Shown here in pieces: positions 34,567-43,739 of a stretch of 64,000 bases of DNA. The DNA comes from Legionella antarctica (GTDB lineage: Bacteria; Pseudomonadota; Gammaproteobacteria; Legionellales; Legionellaceae). Made by a program: the position numbers and the translations under genes. The notes under the pieces were generated by a model that was given only the letters and a program-made list of their open reading frames with translations, did no database searches and was not told where the DNA came from. The stretch covers positions 124,001 to 188,000 of the forward strand of contig NZ_AP022839.1 of the NCBI RefSeq assembly GCF_011764505.1, given 5' to 3'. The first letter of the stretch is position 1; each line of letters opens with the position of its first letter.

Positions 34567-35028
34567 ATGAAAATTTTTACTTATATTGAGCTTAAAAATA
34601 AAGCGGAAAGAGAGATTGAACGGCTGATTAAATCTGAATTAATCCTTGATCAGGAGGCCTCGATTGATCATGCCCTCAATGCAGCGTTCACAATCTACCA
34701 TCTTATTCAATGGAGACAAGACAAACAAAATTCTGAAATAAAAATAAAAGTATATGATTTTATTATGTCCACCAAAAATCAAGGTCTCAAAGTGCTTCAC
34801 AATGTTGTCACCTGTAATAAGCATGTCAGCGTTACAACGAAAGCTTATTTTGCTGAGACCGATCCTCGTCTTGAAAATAACATTGGTAATATCTTAACTG
34901 AAGATGGACACATTATGACTACGGAAGATGACGTATGCTTTGTTACCGAAGAATCCAACATAAAAGTCTATTTCGGTGATTTGGAAGCTGTGACAGTTTT
35001 AAAAGGCGCTTTGCGCGAATTTGCATAA
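34567..35028 (+). CDS. orphan protein, island 2 cargo
   Basis: 153 residues. A helical N-terminal half (ELKNKAEREIERLIKSELIL) precedes a mixed C-terminal half. No family is recognised. AAAGG lies about 9 nt before the ATG. It is divergent from the integrase across 230 bp of A+T-rich DNA that contain only short repeats of TTAATCAT/TTAACAAT type. Confidence 0.5.
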   Translation: MKIFTYIELKNKAEREIERLIKSELILDQEASIDHALNAAFTIYHLIQWRQDKQNSEIKIKVYDFIMSTKNQGLKVLHNVVTCNKHVSVTTKAYFAETDPRLENNIGNILTEDGHIMTTEDDVCFVTEESNIKVYFGDLEAVTVLKGALREFA

Positions 35029-35152
35029 CTGCCAACCCCGGGTAATTTACATGATTATAATGCCTTGGATCTAAGATGAGTTATATCTTAGATAAATAAC
35101 AAATATGTTTGATACAAAGGTTAATTTTTTCCAAGCTTGATAATGACAGTTA

Positions 35153-35548
35153 TTAAAACTCAAAAGCCATATGTTTAATTGTGCTGCCATCTTCGGCATA
35201 TTTTACAGCGATAACATAGCCGGTTTTTTTACCTTTGACTGCTTCTATTGGTGTTCCGGCTACTTCCCAAATGCCTAAAGTGCCAACATCAAGGAGGCCA
35301 TGCATTGCAGCACGAGCAGCCGATCCGGTAGGCATGGTTGCACGCAAATTTTCAGAATAGAGTTTCCCTTGCTTATTTTTATTCTGGTCTATTGGAGTAG
35401 CACCTGCCGCAATCAAACATGAACGTGTTTTACATTGAGAGAGCTGCTTTGGATTAACACCATTACTCCTTGCTGCCATTACAACAGAACAAGCAGAAAG
35501 CGATAAACTAAGAAGAAAAAGCAAGATGTTTCGGATATGAAAAGACAT
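35153..35548 (-). CDS. lipoprotein, island 2 cargo
   Basis: 131 residues with a hydrophobic signal and a clear lipobox (LSLSAC, Cys about residue 20), so it should be lipidated and anchored. The mature part includes GSAARAAMHGLLDVGTLGIWEVAGTPIEA, a Gly/Ala-rich segment found in small outer-membrane-type lipoproteins. It may alter the cell surface of the carrier (for example phage exclusion), but that is inference. Confidence 0.65.
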   Translation of the reverse strand: MSFHIRNILLFLLSLSLSACSVVMAARSNGVNPKQLSQCKTRSCLIAAGATPIDQNKNKQGKLYSENLRATMPTGSAARAAMHGLLDVGTLGIWEVAGTPIEAVKGKKTGYVIAVKYAEDGSTIKHMAFEF

Positions 35549-35777
35549 TTTATGATCACTGTAGTTAAAATAGCAGCAAATGATAGCACTATTCTTTAAA
35601 TTTGAACAGCTATGTATTTCTACTTTGCTCCAACACTATGTATTGCTGCGCTGCGTGGTCACCTATGAGCTAAGAGTATAAAAACCCGCACGATTTGAGC
35701 TTTTGATCGTAATCAAGGCAGCTTGGCGGGTGTGTTGAAATAAGTGTAACTAAATAAAGGGCGTGGTGGAAAGAGAA

Positions 35778-36605
35778 TTAAATATTCATCAAACTTTTTT
35801 CTTCCACGTGATTAAAAAAACTTATGGTGTTCTTGATTATATCTTGCTCTTTTTCAGTGATTTTTTTATTATGCATTTCAAATTTGGACGCGATAGAATT
35901 ATCGTTAAATTTATTTTTTTCATCATCTGAAATTCCATTTAACCAATTTACGACAGGCATTAGTTTTACGCCGTCTTTCAAAGGAACTTCATAAAGCGTA
36001 ATTAAAGTTGGGTCTAGTTTTACTATAGCGGGACCAATACAATCAGTTACACTCAAATGAAGCGCACATCCCGACCATTTTTGTTTTTTCTCAAGATCTA
36101 CAGCCTCTACAATAGGCTTCCCTATAGCCAAATGATGATTGAGGTTTGGACTTGATGGAGTTTGATTATCTATCGTCACCCATCCTGATGTAATAGCACC
36201 CCGCAACGGGAAACCTAAAAAAAACAATTTTGCCATCAAGTTACGGACGGTGGCTAAAAGTATTATCAAGCTTCTTAATGTATTATCAGGGGTGGATAAA
36301 AGCACTGAATCAGACATTGCTCCACACTGAAGAATTACATTGTCAAATTTTGGCTCTAGATTATCATAATTATCAGATTTGCTTACCTCCTCAATCCAAG
36401 AAGAGTCTTTAGTAATTTGTTCAGCCGTTTCCGTAAGGGATAAATCAATCATTGGACGAATCATACATTGATATTTTTCAATAGCGGTACGATGTTCATT
36501 ATTTTTAATAAATTCCGAAAATCCTAGTATATCGAGAAAGGCTATGAATTTTTCCTGAGGTGGATTTATGTTTTTTAACTGCTGTGCATAATTGAGTGTT
36601 GTCAT
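35778..36605 (-). CDS. class III nucleotide-cyclase-like protein, island 2 cargo
   Basis: 275 residues. FIAFLDILGFSEFI, then AMSDSVLLST, then FFLGFPLRGAITSGWVTI and AIGKPIVEAVDLE follow the order of class III nucleotidyl cyclase cores: first metal Asp in a beta strand, second Asp in a hairpin, then the RGAIxxG glycine turn and a substrate-binding segment. No membrane segment or regulatory domain is attached. In bacteria such small stand-alone cyclase-like proteins occur in mobile elements and sometimes in nucleotide-signalling defence systems. No partner effector gene is adjacent. The fold call is moderate, activity unproven. Confidence 0.5.
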   Translation of the reverse strand: MTTLNYAQQLKNINPPQEKFIAFLDILGFSEFIKNNEHRTAIEKYQCMIRPMIDLSLTETAEQITKDSSWIEEVSKSDNYDNLEPKFDNVILQCGAMSDSVLLSTPDNTLRSLIILLATVRNLMAKLFFLGFPLRGAITSGWVTIDNQTPSSPNLNHHLAIGKPIVEAVDLEKKQKWSGCALHLSVTDCIGPAIVKLDPTLITLYEVPLKDGVKLMPVVNWLNGISDDEKNKFNDNSIASKFEMHNKKITEKEQDIIKNTISFFNHVEEKSLMNI

Positions 36606-36618
36606 TTGTTATTTCTAA

Positions 36619-36643
36619 GTGCCCCGCCAGTGCCCCATGAGAG
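36619..36643. repeat. candidate integrase arm-binding repeats, right end of island 2
   Basis: GTGCCCCGCCAGTGCCCC then ATGAGAG, paired with 25681-25704 at the left end. It lies between the cyclase-like gene and the tRNA. Confidence 0.4.
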
Positions 36644-36685
36644 CTTGGTGACGAGAGAGGTTTTAACTAGAAGCCTTGCTGGATA

Positions 36686-36761
36686 TGGCTCCCCGGGACG
36701 GGCTCGAACCGCCGACCTAATGATTAACAGTCATCCGCTCTACCGACTGAGCTACCAGGGA
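36686..36761 (-). tRNA. tRNA-Asn (anticodon GTT), integration site of both islands
   Basis: The minus strand folds as a full cloverleaf of 76 nt: 5' TCCCTGG...acceptor, D-arm GCTCAGTCGGTAGAGC, anticodon loop CTGTTAA (anticodon GTT), T-arm GGCGGTTCGAGCCCGTC, and an encoded CCA end. It remains intact because the islands recreate its 3' end. Two partial copies of its 3' part are at 16741 and 25518. Confidence 0.97.
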
Positions 36762-36819
36762 ATGAGGCGGAATCTTAAAACGATTCCGCGCGATCGTCAA
36801 GCCTTTAGTAATAATTTTT

Positions 36820-38001
36820 TTACTGGCTGCAAAACCGTTGTAATCTGTTCAGCGCATCTTTTAACGTATCGATGCCAGTAGCAAAGGATAAACGGATACA
36901 CCCCTCGTTACCGAATGCCGAGCCGGGGACTAGAGCAACGCCTACTTCGCTTAACAGTTTATCTGAAAACTCGATATCGTTGGCGTAACCGCGTTTTTCA
37001 ATGATGGCTTGTACGCAGGGGAAAATGTAGAACGTGCCATCCGCAGGAATGACTTCAAGGTCAGGTATGCCCAGTAATCGCTCCACTACATAATCATGTC
37101 TGCTGTGAAAGGCGCTAACCATTTCCATCACGCTTTCCTGACTGCTTCTTAATGCCGAAACCGCAGCTCTTTGAGCAATGGAGCAGGGATTTGAGGTGGA
37201 TTGTGATTGGATGGTTTTCATCGCATTCATTATAGGTGCTGGGCCTGCTGCATAACCTATCCGCCATCCAGTCATAGAGTATGCTTTGGAAACACCATTT
37301 AACACAATAGTTCTATCATATAGCTCAGGACAGGCGTTAAGAATATTAGCGAAAGGTTGGCTCCAGAGAATGTGTTCGTACATGTCGTCCGTAGCGATGA
37401 GAATTTGAGGGTGTTTTAGTAAAACAGTACCCAGGGCTTTTAATTCCTCAAGGGTGTAGGCTATTCCTGATGGATTAGATGGACTATTGAGGAAGATCAT
37501 TTTGGTTTTAGGAGTAATGGCTTTTTCTAATTGTTGGGCGTTAATTTTATAACGTTGTGCCGGTGTTGTATTAATAATCACCGGGATACCATCTGCCAAC
37601 AAGACCATGTCTGGATAAGAAACCCAATAGGGAGCAGGGATAATGACTTCATCGCCGGCATCAAGAAACGCCTGGCATAAATTATAACAACTTTGTTTGC
37701 CTCCGACTGAGACTAAAATTTGGTTTAGTTGGTAATCCAGGCCATTATCGTTTTTGAATTTACTTTGAATGGCTTCTTTTAGTTCCGGTATGCCATCAAC
37801 TGCTGTGTATTTCGTATATCCTGCTTCAATAGCTGATATGGCTGCCAATTTAATGTGTTGCGGTGTATCAAAATCAGGCTCACCCACACCTAGATTTATA
37901 ACATCAAGCCCTTGAGACCTCATTTGTGTGGCCTTTGCCGCCACAGCCAGAGTGGGAGAGGGTTTTACTTTTTGTACGCGTTTCGCCAATGCGATATCCA
38001 T
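36820..38001 (-). CDS. aspC: aspartate aminotransferase (class I, PLP-dependent)
   Basis: 393 residues. The order NLGVGEPDFDTPQHI, YTAVDGIPELKEAI, YWVSYPDMV, NSPSNPSGIAY and the PLP-lysine segment NGVSKAYSMTGWRIGYAAG, plus the C-terminal Arg (IRLSFATG), identifies a subgroup I-gamma aspartate transaminase. It interconverts aspartate/oxaloacetate and glutamate/2-oxoglutarate. It is native chromosome beside the tRNA. Divergent from uvrB with 46 bp between starts, so the two share a short promoter region. Confidence 0.93.
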   Translation of the reverse strand: MDIALAKRVQKVKPSPTLAVAAKATQMRSQGLDVINLGVGEPDFDTPQHIKLAAISAIEAGYTKYTAVDGIPELKEAIQSKFKNDNGLDYQLNQILVSVGGKQSCYNLCQAFLDAGDEVIIPAPYWVSYPDMVLLADGIPVIINTTPAQRYKINAQQLEKAITPKTKMIFLNSPSNPSGIAYTLEELKALGTVLLKHPQILIATDDMYEHILWSQPFANILNACPELYDRTIVLNGVSKAYSMTGWRIGYAAGPAPIMNAMKTIQSQSTSNPCSIAQRAAVSALRSSQESVMEMVSAFHSRHDYVVERLLGIPDLEVIPADGTFYIFPCVQAIIEKRGYANDIEFSDKLLSEVGVALVPGSAFGNEGCIRLSFATGIDTLKDALNRLQRFCSQ

Positions 38002-38047
38002 CTGTTACTCCTGTGATTTATAAGTGTCATGGCTTATAATGTAAAAT

Positions 38048-40039
38048 ATGAAAGATTTATTTAAAATTTACTCTAACTACCAACCTGCCGGTGATCAGCC
38101 AACTGCAATAGCCTCATTAATTGATGGCTTGGAATCAGGCTTGGCCAAGCAAACCCTTTTAGGCGTTACTGGATCAGGAAAAACGTTTACTATTGCCCAT
38201 GTAATCCAGGCGATGAAACGGCCGACCTTGATTATGGCACCAAACAAAACGCTTGCTGCTCAATTGTATGGGGAATTTAAAGCCTTTTTTCCTGATAATG
38301 CCGTAGAATATTTCGTATCCTACTACGATTATTATCAGCCTGAGGCCTATGTACCCTCTTCAGATACTTTTATAGAAAAAGATTCGTCCATCAATGAGCA
38401 TATTGAGCAGATGCGTTTATCAGCCACCAAGGCACTGATTGAGCGCAAAGACGCGATTATTGTTGCAACGGTTTCTGCCATTTATGGTTTGGGCGATCCC
38501 GATTCCTACTTGCGTATGGTATTACATCTTTCCCGTGGAGAACAATGCGGACAGCGTAAAATATTAAAACGTCTTGCCGAAATGCAATACATGCGGAGTA
38601 ATCTAGCTTTGGAGCGAGGCCAATTTCGGGTGCATGGGGATGTTGTAGATATTTTTCCGGCTGATTCGGAAAAAGAAGCAATCCGAATTGAATTGTTCGA
38701 TGAAGAAATAGAAAGCATTGCCCGTTTTGATCCATTAACAGGAGAAATTCTGCAGCGTCTGCCACGGGTGACTGTGTTCCCCAAAACACATTATGTTACC
38801 CCTCGTGAGCGAATCCTGGAAACTGTGGATTGGGTGAAAGAAGAATTGCAGGGGAGACTGGCTGAATTTAATGCTCAAAATAAATTGGTAGAGGCTCAGC
38901 GTTTGGAGCAACGGACTTACTTTGACATTGAAATGATGCTGGAGCTTGGTTATTGTTCGGGTATTGAAAATTATTCCCGTTACTTATCAGGACGTGGGCC
39001 AGGGGAGGCTCCGCCGACTTTATTTGATTATTTGCCACCAGAAGCGTTATTGATTGTTGATGAGTCGCATGTGACTGTACCCCAAATTGGTGGGATGTAT
39101 AAAGGAGACCGATCGCGTAAGGAAAATTTAGTTAATTATGGGTTCAGACTTCCGTCTGCTTTAGATAATCGGCCTTTAAGGTTTGAAGAATTTGAAGAGC
39201 GCTCACCTCAAACTATTTATATCTCAGCAACTCCCGGGGCTTATGAACAGGCTAATGCTGATAATGTGGCTGAGCAAGTCGTACGTCCTACCGGTTTAAT
39301 TGATCCTGAGGTAGAGATCAGACCTGTTCGAACCCAGGTTGATGACTTGATGTCGGAAATTAATGTGGTGATTAAGGAAGGTGGTCGCATCCTGGTCACT
39401 ACATTGACTAAACGAATGGCAGAAGATTTAACTGATTACCTGACGGAGCATAAGATTAAAGTCCGCTATCTGCATTCCGATATAGATACTGTTGAGCGAG
39501 TTGAAATAATTCGCGATTTACGCTTGGGGGAATTTGATGTCCTGGTCGGAATTAATTTATTGCGCGAGGGTTTAGACATGCCAGAGGTTGCCCTGGTTGC
39601 TATTCTTGATGCCGATAAGGAAGGTTTCTTGCGCTCTGATCGATCTTTAATTCAAACCATCGGGCGTGCGGCACGAAATGTGAAGGGGCGTGCTATCCTG
39701 TACGCAGATAAAATAACTGGTTCTATGAAAAGAGCGTTAGATGAGACAGACAGAAGGCGTGAAAAACAGAAAGCCTTTAATCTGGAACACGGCATTACCC
39801 CTATGGGTATCAATAAATCAGTAGCTGATATCATGGAAGGAACATATATCGGTAAACGAAAAACCATGGTTGCTGAAAAGACACCTGAATACATGCATTG
39901 GTCAGCACAAGAGTTAGTGAAGCACATTAATACTCTTGAAAAACAAATGTACCTGCACGCAAAAAATATGGAATTTGAAGTGGCAGCTAAAGTGCGTGAT
40001 GAGTATCTCTTATTGAAGGAGCAATTGCTAAAGATATAA
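38048..40039 (+). CDS. uvrB: excinuclease ABC subunit B
   Basis: 663 residues. Walker A GVTGSGKT, the beta-hairpin region [22 protein letters not shown] (Walker B), the helicase C-terminal motifs ([20 protein letters not shown]) and the UVR domain at the end ([22 protein letters not shown]) are all present. It verifies and hands over DNA lesions in nucleotide excision repair with UvrA and UvrC. Length and order are standard. Start ATG 38048. The 3' end touches the 3' end of the convergent 6S-like RNA. Confidence 0.97.
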   Translation: MKDLFKIYSNYQPAGDQPTAIASLIDGLESGLAKQTLLGVTGSGKTFTIAHVIQAMKRPTLIMAPNKTLAAQLYGEFKAFFPDNAVEYFVSYYDYYQPEAYVPSSDTFIEKDSSINEHIEQMRLSATKALIERKDAIIVATVSAIYGLGDPDSYLRMVLHLSRGEQCGQRKILKRLAEMQYMRSNLALERGQFRVHGDVVDIFPADSEKEAIRIELFDEEIESIARFDPLTGEILQRLPRVTVFPKTHYVTPRERILETVDWVKEELQGRLAEFNAQNKLVEAQRLEQRTYFDIEMMLELGYCSGIENYSRYLSGRGPGEAPPTLFDYLPPEALLIVDESHVTVPQIGGMYKGDRSRKENLVNYGFRLPSALDNRPLRFEEFEERSPQTIYISATPGAYEQANADNVAEQVVRPTGLIDPEVEIRPVRTQVDDLMSEINVVIKEGGRILVTTLTKRMAEDLTDYLTEHKIKVRYLHSDIDTVERVEIIRDLRLGEFDVLVGINLLREGLDMPEVALVAILDADKEGFLRSDRSLIQTIGRAARNVKGRAILYADKITGSMKRALDETDRRREKQKAFNLEHGITPMGINKSVADIMEGTYIGKRKTMVAEKTPEYMHWSAQELVKHINTLEKQMYLHAKNMEFEVAAKVRDEYLLLKEQLLKI

Positions 40040-40190
40040 CCCGACAGACATCGATTTTGAACCCTGAGGTTCAAGTGGGGGGCGGATGAATCGGTTCAGG
40101 CTTCCCACTACAAGGTGGTCTTGCTCAACGCCGATTTCAGGTTGCTCCCCTGGCTGTGAGTGTTGGTTCGAAAATCACACGCCATCGGGT
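40039..40190 (-). ncRNA. ssrS: 6S-like structured RNA
   Basis: About 152 nt with closing arms ACCCGA / TCGGGT, so the whole folds as a long rod. Inside are TTGAACCTCAGGGTTCAA (a hairpin like the TTGAACC...GGTTCAA hairpin near the 3' end of E. coli 6S RNA) and an internal region with AACCTGAAATCGGC and GAAGCCTGAACCGATT. On the minus strand a perfect TATAAT stands 7 nt before the start. It lies on the same strand as, and downstream of, zapA, near which gammaproteobacterial ssrS is usually found. The family call is by pattern and context only. Confidence 0.55.
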
Positions 40191-40197
40191 TAATTAA

Positions 40198-40203
40198 ATT
40201 ATA
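40198..40203 (-). promoter_or_regulatory. -10 element for the 6S-like RNA
   Basis: Perfect TATAAT on the minus strand, 7 nt upstream of the predicted first base (40190). The -35 region is weak (TGGCTT at about 18 bp spacing). It strongly suggests the RNA is read leftward. Confidence 0.6.
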
Positions 40204-40393
40204 GCATTGTCTTATCCCGTTAAGCCAGTTGATTGTTAATTGGTTTCATTGACTTGTTTGTTGTCATGCAATCTCTTTTCCATAGACTACTGGCGTTAAA
40301 TTAGCGATAGCTGATTATTGTAGTGGTTACTCTCCTTTCATTTATTTACTTAATTTTCCAATTGACGATATCAAAATTGAAAAGTCGTTTGTT

Positions 40394-40618
40394 TTGACTA
40401 TGGCTAAAGATGCGAAGAGTGCAAAGATTGTAGAGGCTATCATTAAGTTGATGAATACGTTAGCACTCGACACAACAGCAAATGGCATTAGCGATGAAAT
40501 TACTTTGGAGCGATTAAAAGAATTAGGCTGTAGGTATGGCCAGGAAATTTATTTTTCACGAGCAGTTGACGCTGATCAATTTACGATTTTATTAAGTAAA
40601 AAGTCAACGTCCGGTTAG
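40394..40618 (+). pseudogene. C-terminal remnant of an EAL domain
   Basis: 74 residues. KIVEAIIKLMNTLALDTTANGISDEITLERLKELGCRYGQEIYFSRAVDADQF follows the last third of an EAL domain line by line (IVEAIIALA...AEGVET...L..LGCDYGQGYxFSRPLPADEF). The AEGVET segment has become TANGISD and the conserved QG reads QE, so it cannot bind substrate. It is probably a decayed leftover of a larger gene or a domesticated fragment; an intact ATG is present. Unrelated in position to the EAL gene at 5358-6543. Confidence 0.6.
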
Positions 40619-40632
40619 GATGGAAAATTCAG

Positions 40633-42207
40633 TTAAAATCTTTCTGGACTGGCTTTCTCCCAGGCTTGTTTGTATTTTTCCGGAAGCTTGTTTTCCAAAT
40701 ATTGTCCTGGTGTAGTGTATTCATATAGTTTATCAAGAGTTAGTACTTCGCCAACGTTAATTCGTCGCATGATATGGGCAGGGGTTAAATCGCAAGGGTT
40801 GTTTAATCCTAATGCCCCAACCATTTCTAAAAAACTTTTCATGGTATTTTTATGAAAATTAGCAATCCGATGTTTTTTATCTTCAACAACTAAACCGTAT
40901 TGCAGACGTTTGTTTTGCGTGGCCACTCCTGTAGGACAGGTATTGGCATTACATTGCTTTGATTGCACACAACCCGCAGCCATCATCATTGCCCTTGCCG
41001 AATTACACATGTCAGCACCCAGGGCAATATTAGTGACTAAATCAAAACCATTAGTTACTTTACCACTACAAATAACTCTTATTTTATCGCGTACATTAAT
41101 ACCAACCAGGGAATTATGAACAAAGACTAATCCTGGTTCTAAAGGGGTGCCAATAAAATTAGTGTATTCCTCTGGCGCTGCTCCAGTTCCACCTTCAGCA
41201 CCATCGACAGTAATAAAATCTGGTAAGATATGAGTTTTCAACATGGCTTTGCATATAGCAAAAAACTCGTCCCTTCGGCCAACACACAATTTAAAGCCTA
41301 TGGGTTTTCCTCCAGAAAGATCGCGTAATTTTTTTACAAAATAAAGTAAGCCCACAGGAGTATCAAAAGTAGAATGAGCAATAGGAGATAACACGTCTTT
41401 TCCCATGGGAACTTTTCTTACTCGTGCTATTTCTTCGGTTAATTTTGCAGCGGGTAAAATACCACCATGTGACGGTTTGGCCCCCTGGGATAATTTAATT
41501 TCTATCATTTTTACTTCTTCACGACTAGCCTCTATTCTAAATTCATTCTCATCAAAATTACCGTCTTTATCGCGACAACCAAAATAGGCTGTTCCAATTT
41601 GGAAAATGATATCCCCTCCTTGTAGATGATAAGGACTAAGACCCCCCTCTCCCGTATTGTGAGCGAAGTCGCCAATCTTTGCTCCTTGATTTAACGCCAT
41701 AATCGCATTGGGAGATAAGGAACCAAAACTCATGGCTGAGATATTTAGTCGGGATGCGTAATAGGGTTTAGTGCAATCAGGTCCCCCGACCATAATTCGG
41801 TGCTCTACTTCAGAGGCTTGCTTGGGAGCTAAAGAGTGGAGGGCCCAGGTATAGCCAACGCTTAAGATATCTCGCTCTGTTCCGTAAGGGATGGTATCAC
41901 GCTCATTTTTGGCACGTTGGTAGATCAGCGAGCGACTTTCGCGATTAAAGGGGAGTTCGTTTTCATCAGTAGCAATGAAGTATTGCTGAATTTCCGGACG
42001 AATAAATTCCATAAAATAGCGAAGATGGCCCAACACTGGAAAATTACGTAAAAGGGAGTGTTTTCTTTGCAGCAGGTCATAAATCCATAAAATTGCAATG
42101 GGAATAAGAAAGAAGACAAACCAGATCAGGTCCTGGAGCATAATAAAGATGGCTAGCAGTACTAACATGATGACTGCGAATCCAAGATACCATTGACGTC
42201 TCATCAA
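40633..42207 (-). CDS. FMN-binding glutamate synthase family protein
   Basis: 524 residues. Two N-terminal hydrophobic segments (about 5-40) precede a glutamate-synthase alpha-subunit-like barrel: ISAMSFGSLSPNAIMALNQGA, NTGEGGLSPYHL, SQGAKPSHGG, VDGAEGGTGAAPEEYTNF, and the Cys-rich GCVQSKQCNANTCPTGVATQ. These are FMN and Fe-S signatures of the family. Stand-alone members of this kind are membrane-attached oxidoreductases of uncertain substrate; true glutamate synthesis is not established. It follows zapA by 47 bp on the same strand. Confidence 0.88.
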   Translation of the reverse strand: MMRRQWYLGFAVIMLVLLAIFIMLQDLIWFVFFLIPIAILWIYDLLQRKHSLLRNFPVLGHLRYFMEFIRPEIQQYFIATDENELPFNRESRSLIYQRAKNERDTIPYGTERDILSVGYTWALHSLAPKQASEVEHRIMVGGPDCTKPYYASRLNISAMSFGSLSPNAIMALNQGAKIGDFAHNTGEGGLSPYHLQGGDIIFQIGTAYFGCRDKDGNFDENEFRIEASREEVKMIEIKLSQGAKPSHGGILPAAKLTEEIARVRKVPMGKDVLSPIAHSTFDTPVGLLYFVKKLRDLSGGKPIGFKLCVGRRDEFFAICKAMLKTHILPDFITVDGAEGGTGAAPEEYTNFIGTPLEPGLVFVHNSLVGINVRDKIRVICSGKVTNGFDLVTNIALGADMCNSARAMMMAAGCVQSKQCNANTCPTGVATQNKRLQYGLVVEDKKHRIANFHKNTMKSFLEMVGALGLNNPCDLTPAHIMRRINVGEVLTLDKLYEYTTPGQYLENKLPEKYKQAWEKASPERF

Positions 42208-42598
42208 AAATTCCTTTTTAAAATTATATTAAGTGAGTTGCGTTGATTTACGTATTAATCCGTTTGCCGAGGAATATCTCCTTCGCCCCCCACTGTTTTA
42301 TTTATTTTATTTTCTAACGAGGTAATAAATTGGGTGACTTGAAAACGTTGATGTTCTTGATCATTTTTACAGATAATTAACTCATGACTGATACCCAGGG
42401 CGGCGAGTAAAAGAATTTTATAGTCATCAAGTTTTTTCGACTTCTTCTTATTAAGATCCATTTGCTCACTCAGTTTTTGGGCTGCGAGTAATAAATTGGC
42501 TTCCTCTCCCTCTGGACATTTTAATATAGGCGCGGTTTTCTGGACACAAAAAAAGGTTTTTTAAGAGCTATTCTTCTTAATACAAAGAGGAGAATAAA

Positions 42599-42883
42599 AT
42601 GTCTAAAAAGCGAGCTTATTATACGGCGGCCAAGAAGGCAAAAATAACGCTAGCTGCGATTGAGGGGAAACTCACACAAGCGCAAATTACCAGTGAATAC
42701 GGTGTTCACGCAACGCAGGTAAAAACTTGGAAGCAATCGGCCATCAAAGCCATTAACGATTTATTCTCTGGGGCTAATGAAAAAGAAGCCAAGTCCCAAG
42801 AGCAGCTTGTTGAGGCATTATATCAAGAAATTGGTCGACTTCAAGCGCAGCTATCTTGGCTAAAAAAAAAGCATGAACTTTAG
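42599..42883 (+). CDS. IS3 transposase, first frame (orfA)
   Basis: 94 residues, with an N-terminal helix-turn-helix (KITLAAIEGKLTQAQITSEYGVHATQVKTWKQ) and a leucine-zipper-like C-terminus. The frame ends just after nine A residues (42862-42870), a likely slippery site for the -1 frameshift that fuses OrfA to OrfB in IS3 elements. Confidence 0.9.
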   Translation: MSKKRAYYTAAKKAKITLAAIEGKLTQAQITSEYGVHATQVKTWKQSAIKAINDLFSGANEKEAKSQEQLVEALYQEIGRLQAQLSWLKKKHEL

Positions 42884-43718
42884 TCTGGATGAAAAGCGCG
42901 TCATGATTGATCCTCTTGCCGAGCTCACCATTCGTGAACAATGCTTGCTATTAGACTTGCCTGTTTCAAGTTATTATTATAGTGCCAAGCCCATTTCTGT
43001 CGAAGATGAAGCGCTTATGGCGCTACTTGATGAGCACTATCTGCAGTATCCATGTGAAGGTAAAATTAAGCGGGCAAGATGGCTGTCAAAAGAAGTAGGC
43101 TATCCTGTTGGTAAACGTCGAGTAAAAAAGTTGATGGAAATGATGGGGTTATCGACTGTTTACCCAAAGCCAAATACAAGCGTTCCCAATAAGGAGCATG
43201 AGGTGTTCCCTTATTTATTAAAAGAGGTGGATATCACCAAACCAAATCAGGTTTGGGCCGCAGATATCACCTACATCCGCATGAAAGGAAAGCATGTGTA
43301 TTTAGTAGCTATTATGGACTGGTATAGTCGTTATGTGATTGGATGGGCTATTTCACCTACTATGGAGGCTGAATTTTGTATTGAGGCGCTTAGAAACGCT
43401 TTGCTGCATTCGCGTTGTGAGATCTTTAACACGGATCAGGGTTCTCAATTTACCTCAAAAGATTGGATAAATACGCTAAAATCTCACCACATTTCTATCA
43501 GCATGGATGGGCGAGGACGTTATTTAGATAATATATTTATCGAGCGATTGTGGCGTAGTGTTAAGCAAGAAAAAATCTACCGGTATGATTTTGATACAAT
43601 TGAAGAGGTTGAGCTGGCCTTAACGGAGTATTTTGAGTATTATAATAACCGAAGGCTTCACCAGTCCTTTAATTATTTAACGCCCGCAGAGGTGTATTAT
43701 GGCCGGAAAAGACCATAA
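42873..43718 (+). CDS. IS3 transposase, second frame (orfB), DDE integrase core
   Basis: 281 residues. An rve-type integrase core has D in VWAADITYIRM, D in FNTDQGSQFTS and E in NIFIERLWRSVKQE. It is read mainly as an OrfAB fusion after frameshifting at the A9 run. It is intact. The C-terminal YFEYYNNRRLHQSFNYLTPAE is typical of the family. Confidence 0.93.
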   Translation: MNFSLDEKRVMIDPLAELTIREQCLLLDLPVSSYYYSAKPISVEDEALMALLDEHYLQYPCEGKIKRARWLSKEVGYPVGKRRVKKLMEMMGLSTVYPKPNTSVPNKEHEVFPYLLKEVDITKPNQVWAADITYIRMKGKHVYLVAIMDWYSRYVIGWAISPTMEAEFCIEALRNALLHSRCEIFNTDQGSQFTSKDWINTLKSHHISISMDGRGRYLDNIFIERLWRSVKQEKIYRYDFDTIEEVELALTEYFEYYNNRRLHQSFNYLTPAEVYYGRKRP

Positions 43719-43739
43719 ACCCTAAATGAGAGCGTCATG

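Larger units (their letters stand above)
25518..36685. mobile_element. integrative island 2 at tRNA-Asn (about 11.2 kb), satellite-like
   Basis: It is bounded by the 47-bp tRNA-end repeat (25518-25564) and the intact tRNA-Asn (36686-36761). It repeats the core of island 1 in the same order: helical/HGG protein pair, repeat patch, cargo slot, XRE, TOPRIM primase-helicase, initiator-like gene, two small genes, AlpA-like gene, orphan gene and integrase. It then adds cargo (an orphan protein, a lipoprotein and a cyclase-like protein) between the integrase and the tRNA. The integrase is a different type from that of island 1. No virion or conjugation genes are seen. Confidence 0.82.

Noticed and set aside
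40040-40195. Rightward terminator after uvrB
   Set aside because: The inverted structure is explained by the leftward RNA with its own TATAAT, and no T-run follows on the plus strand.
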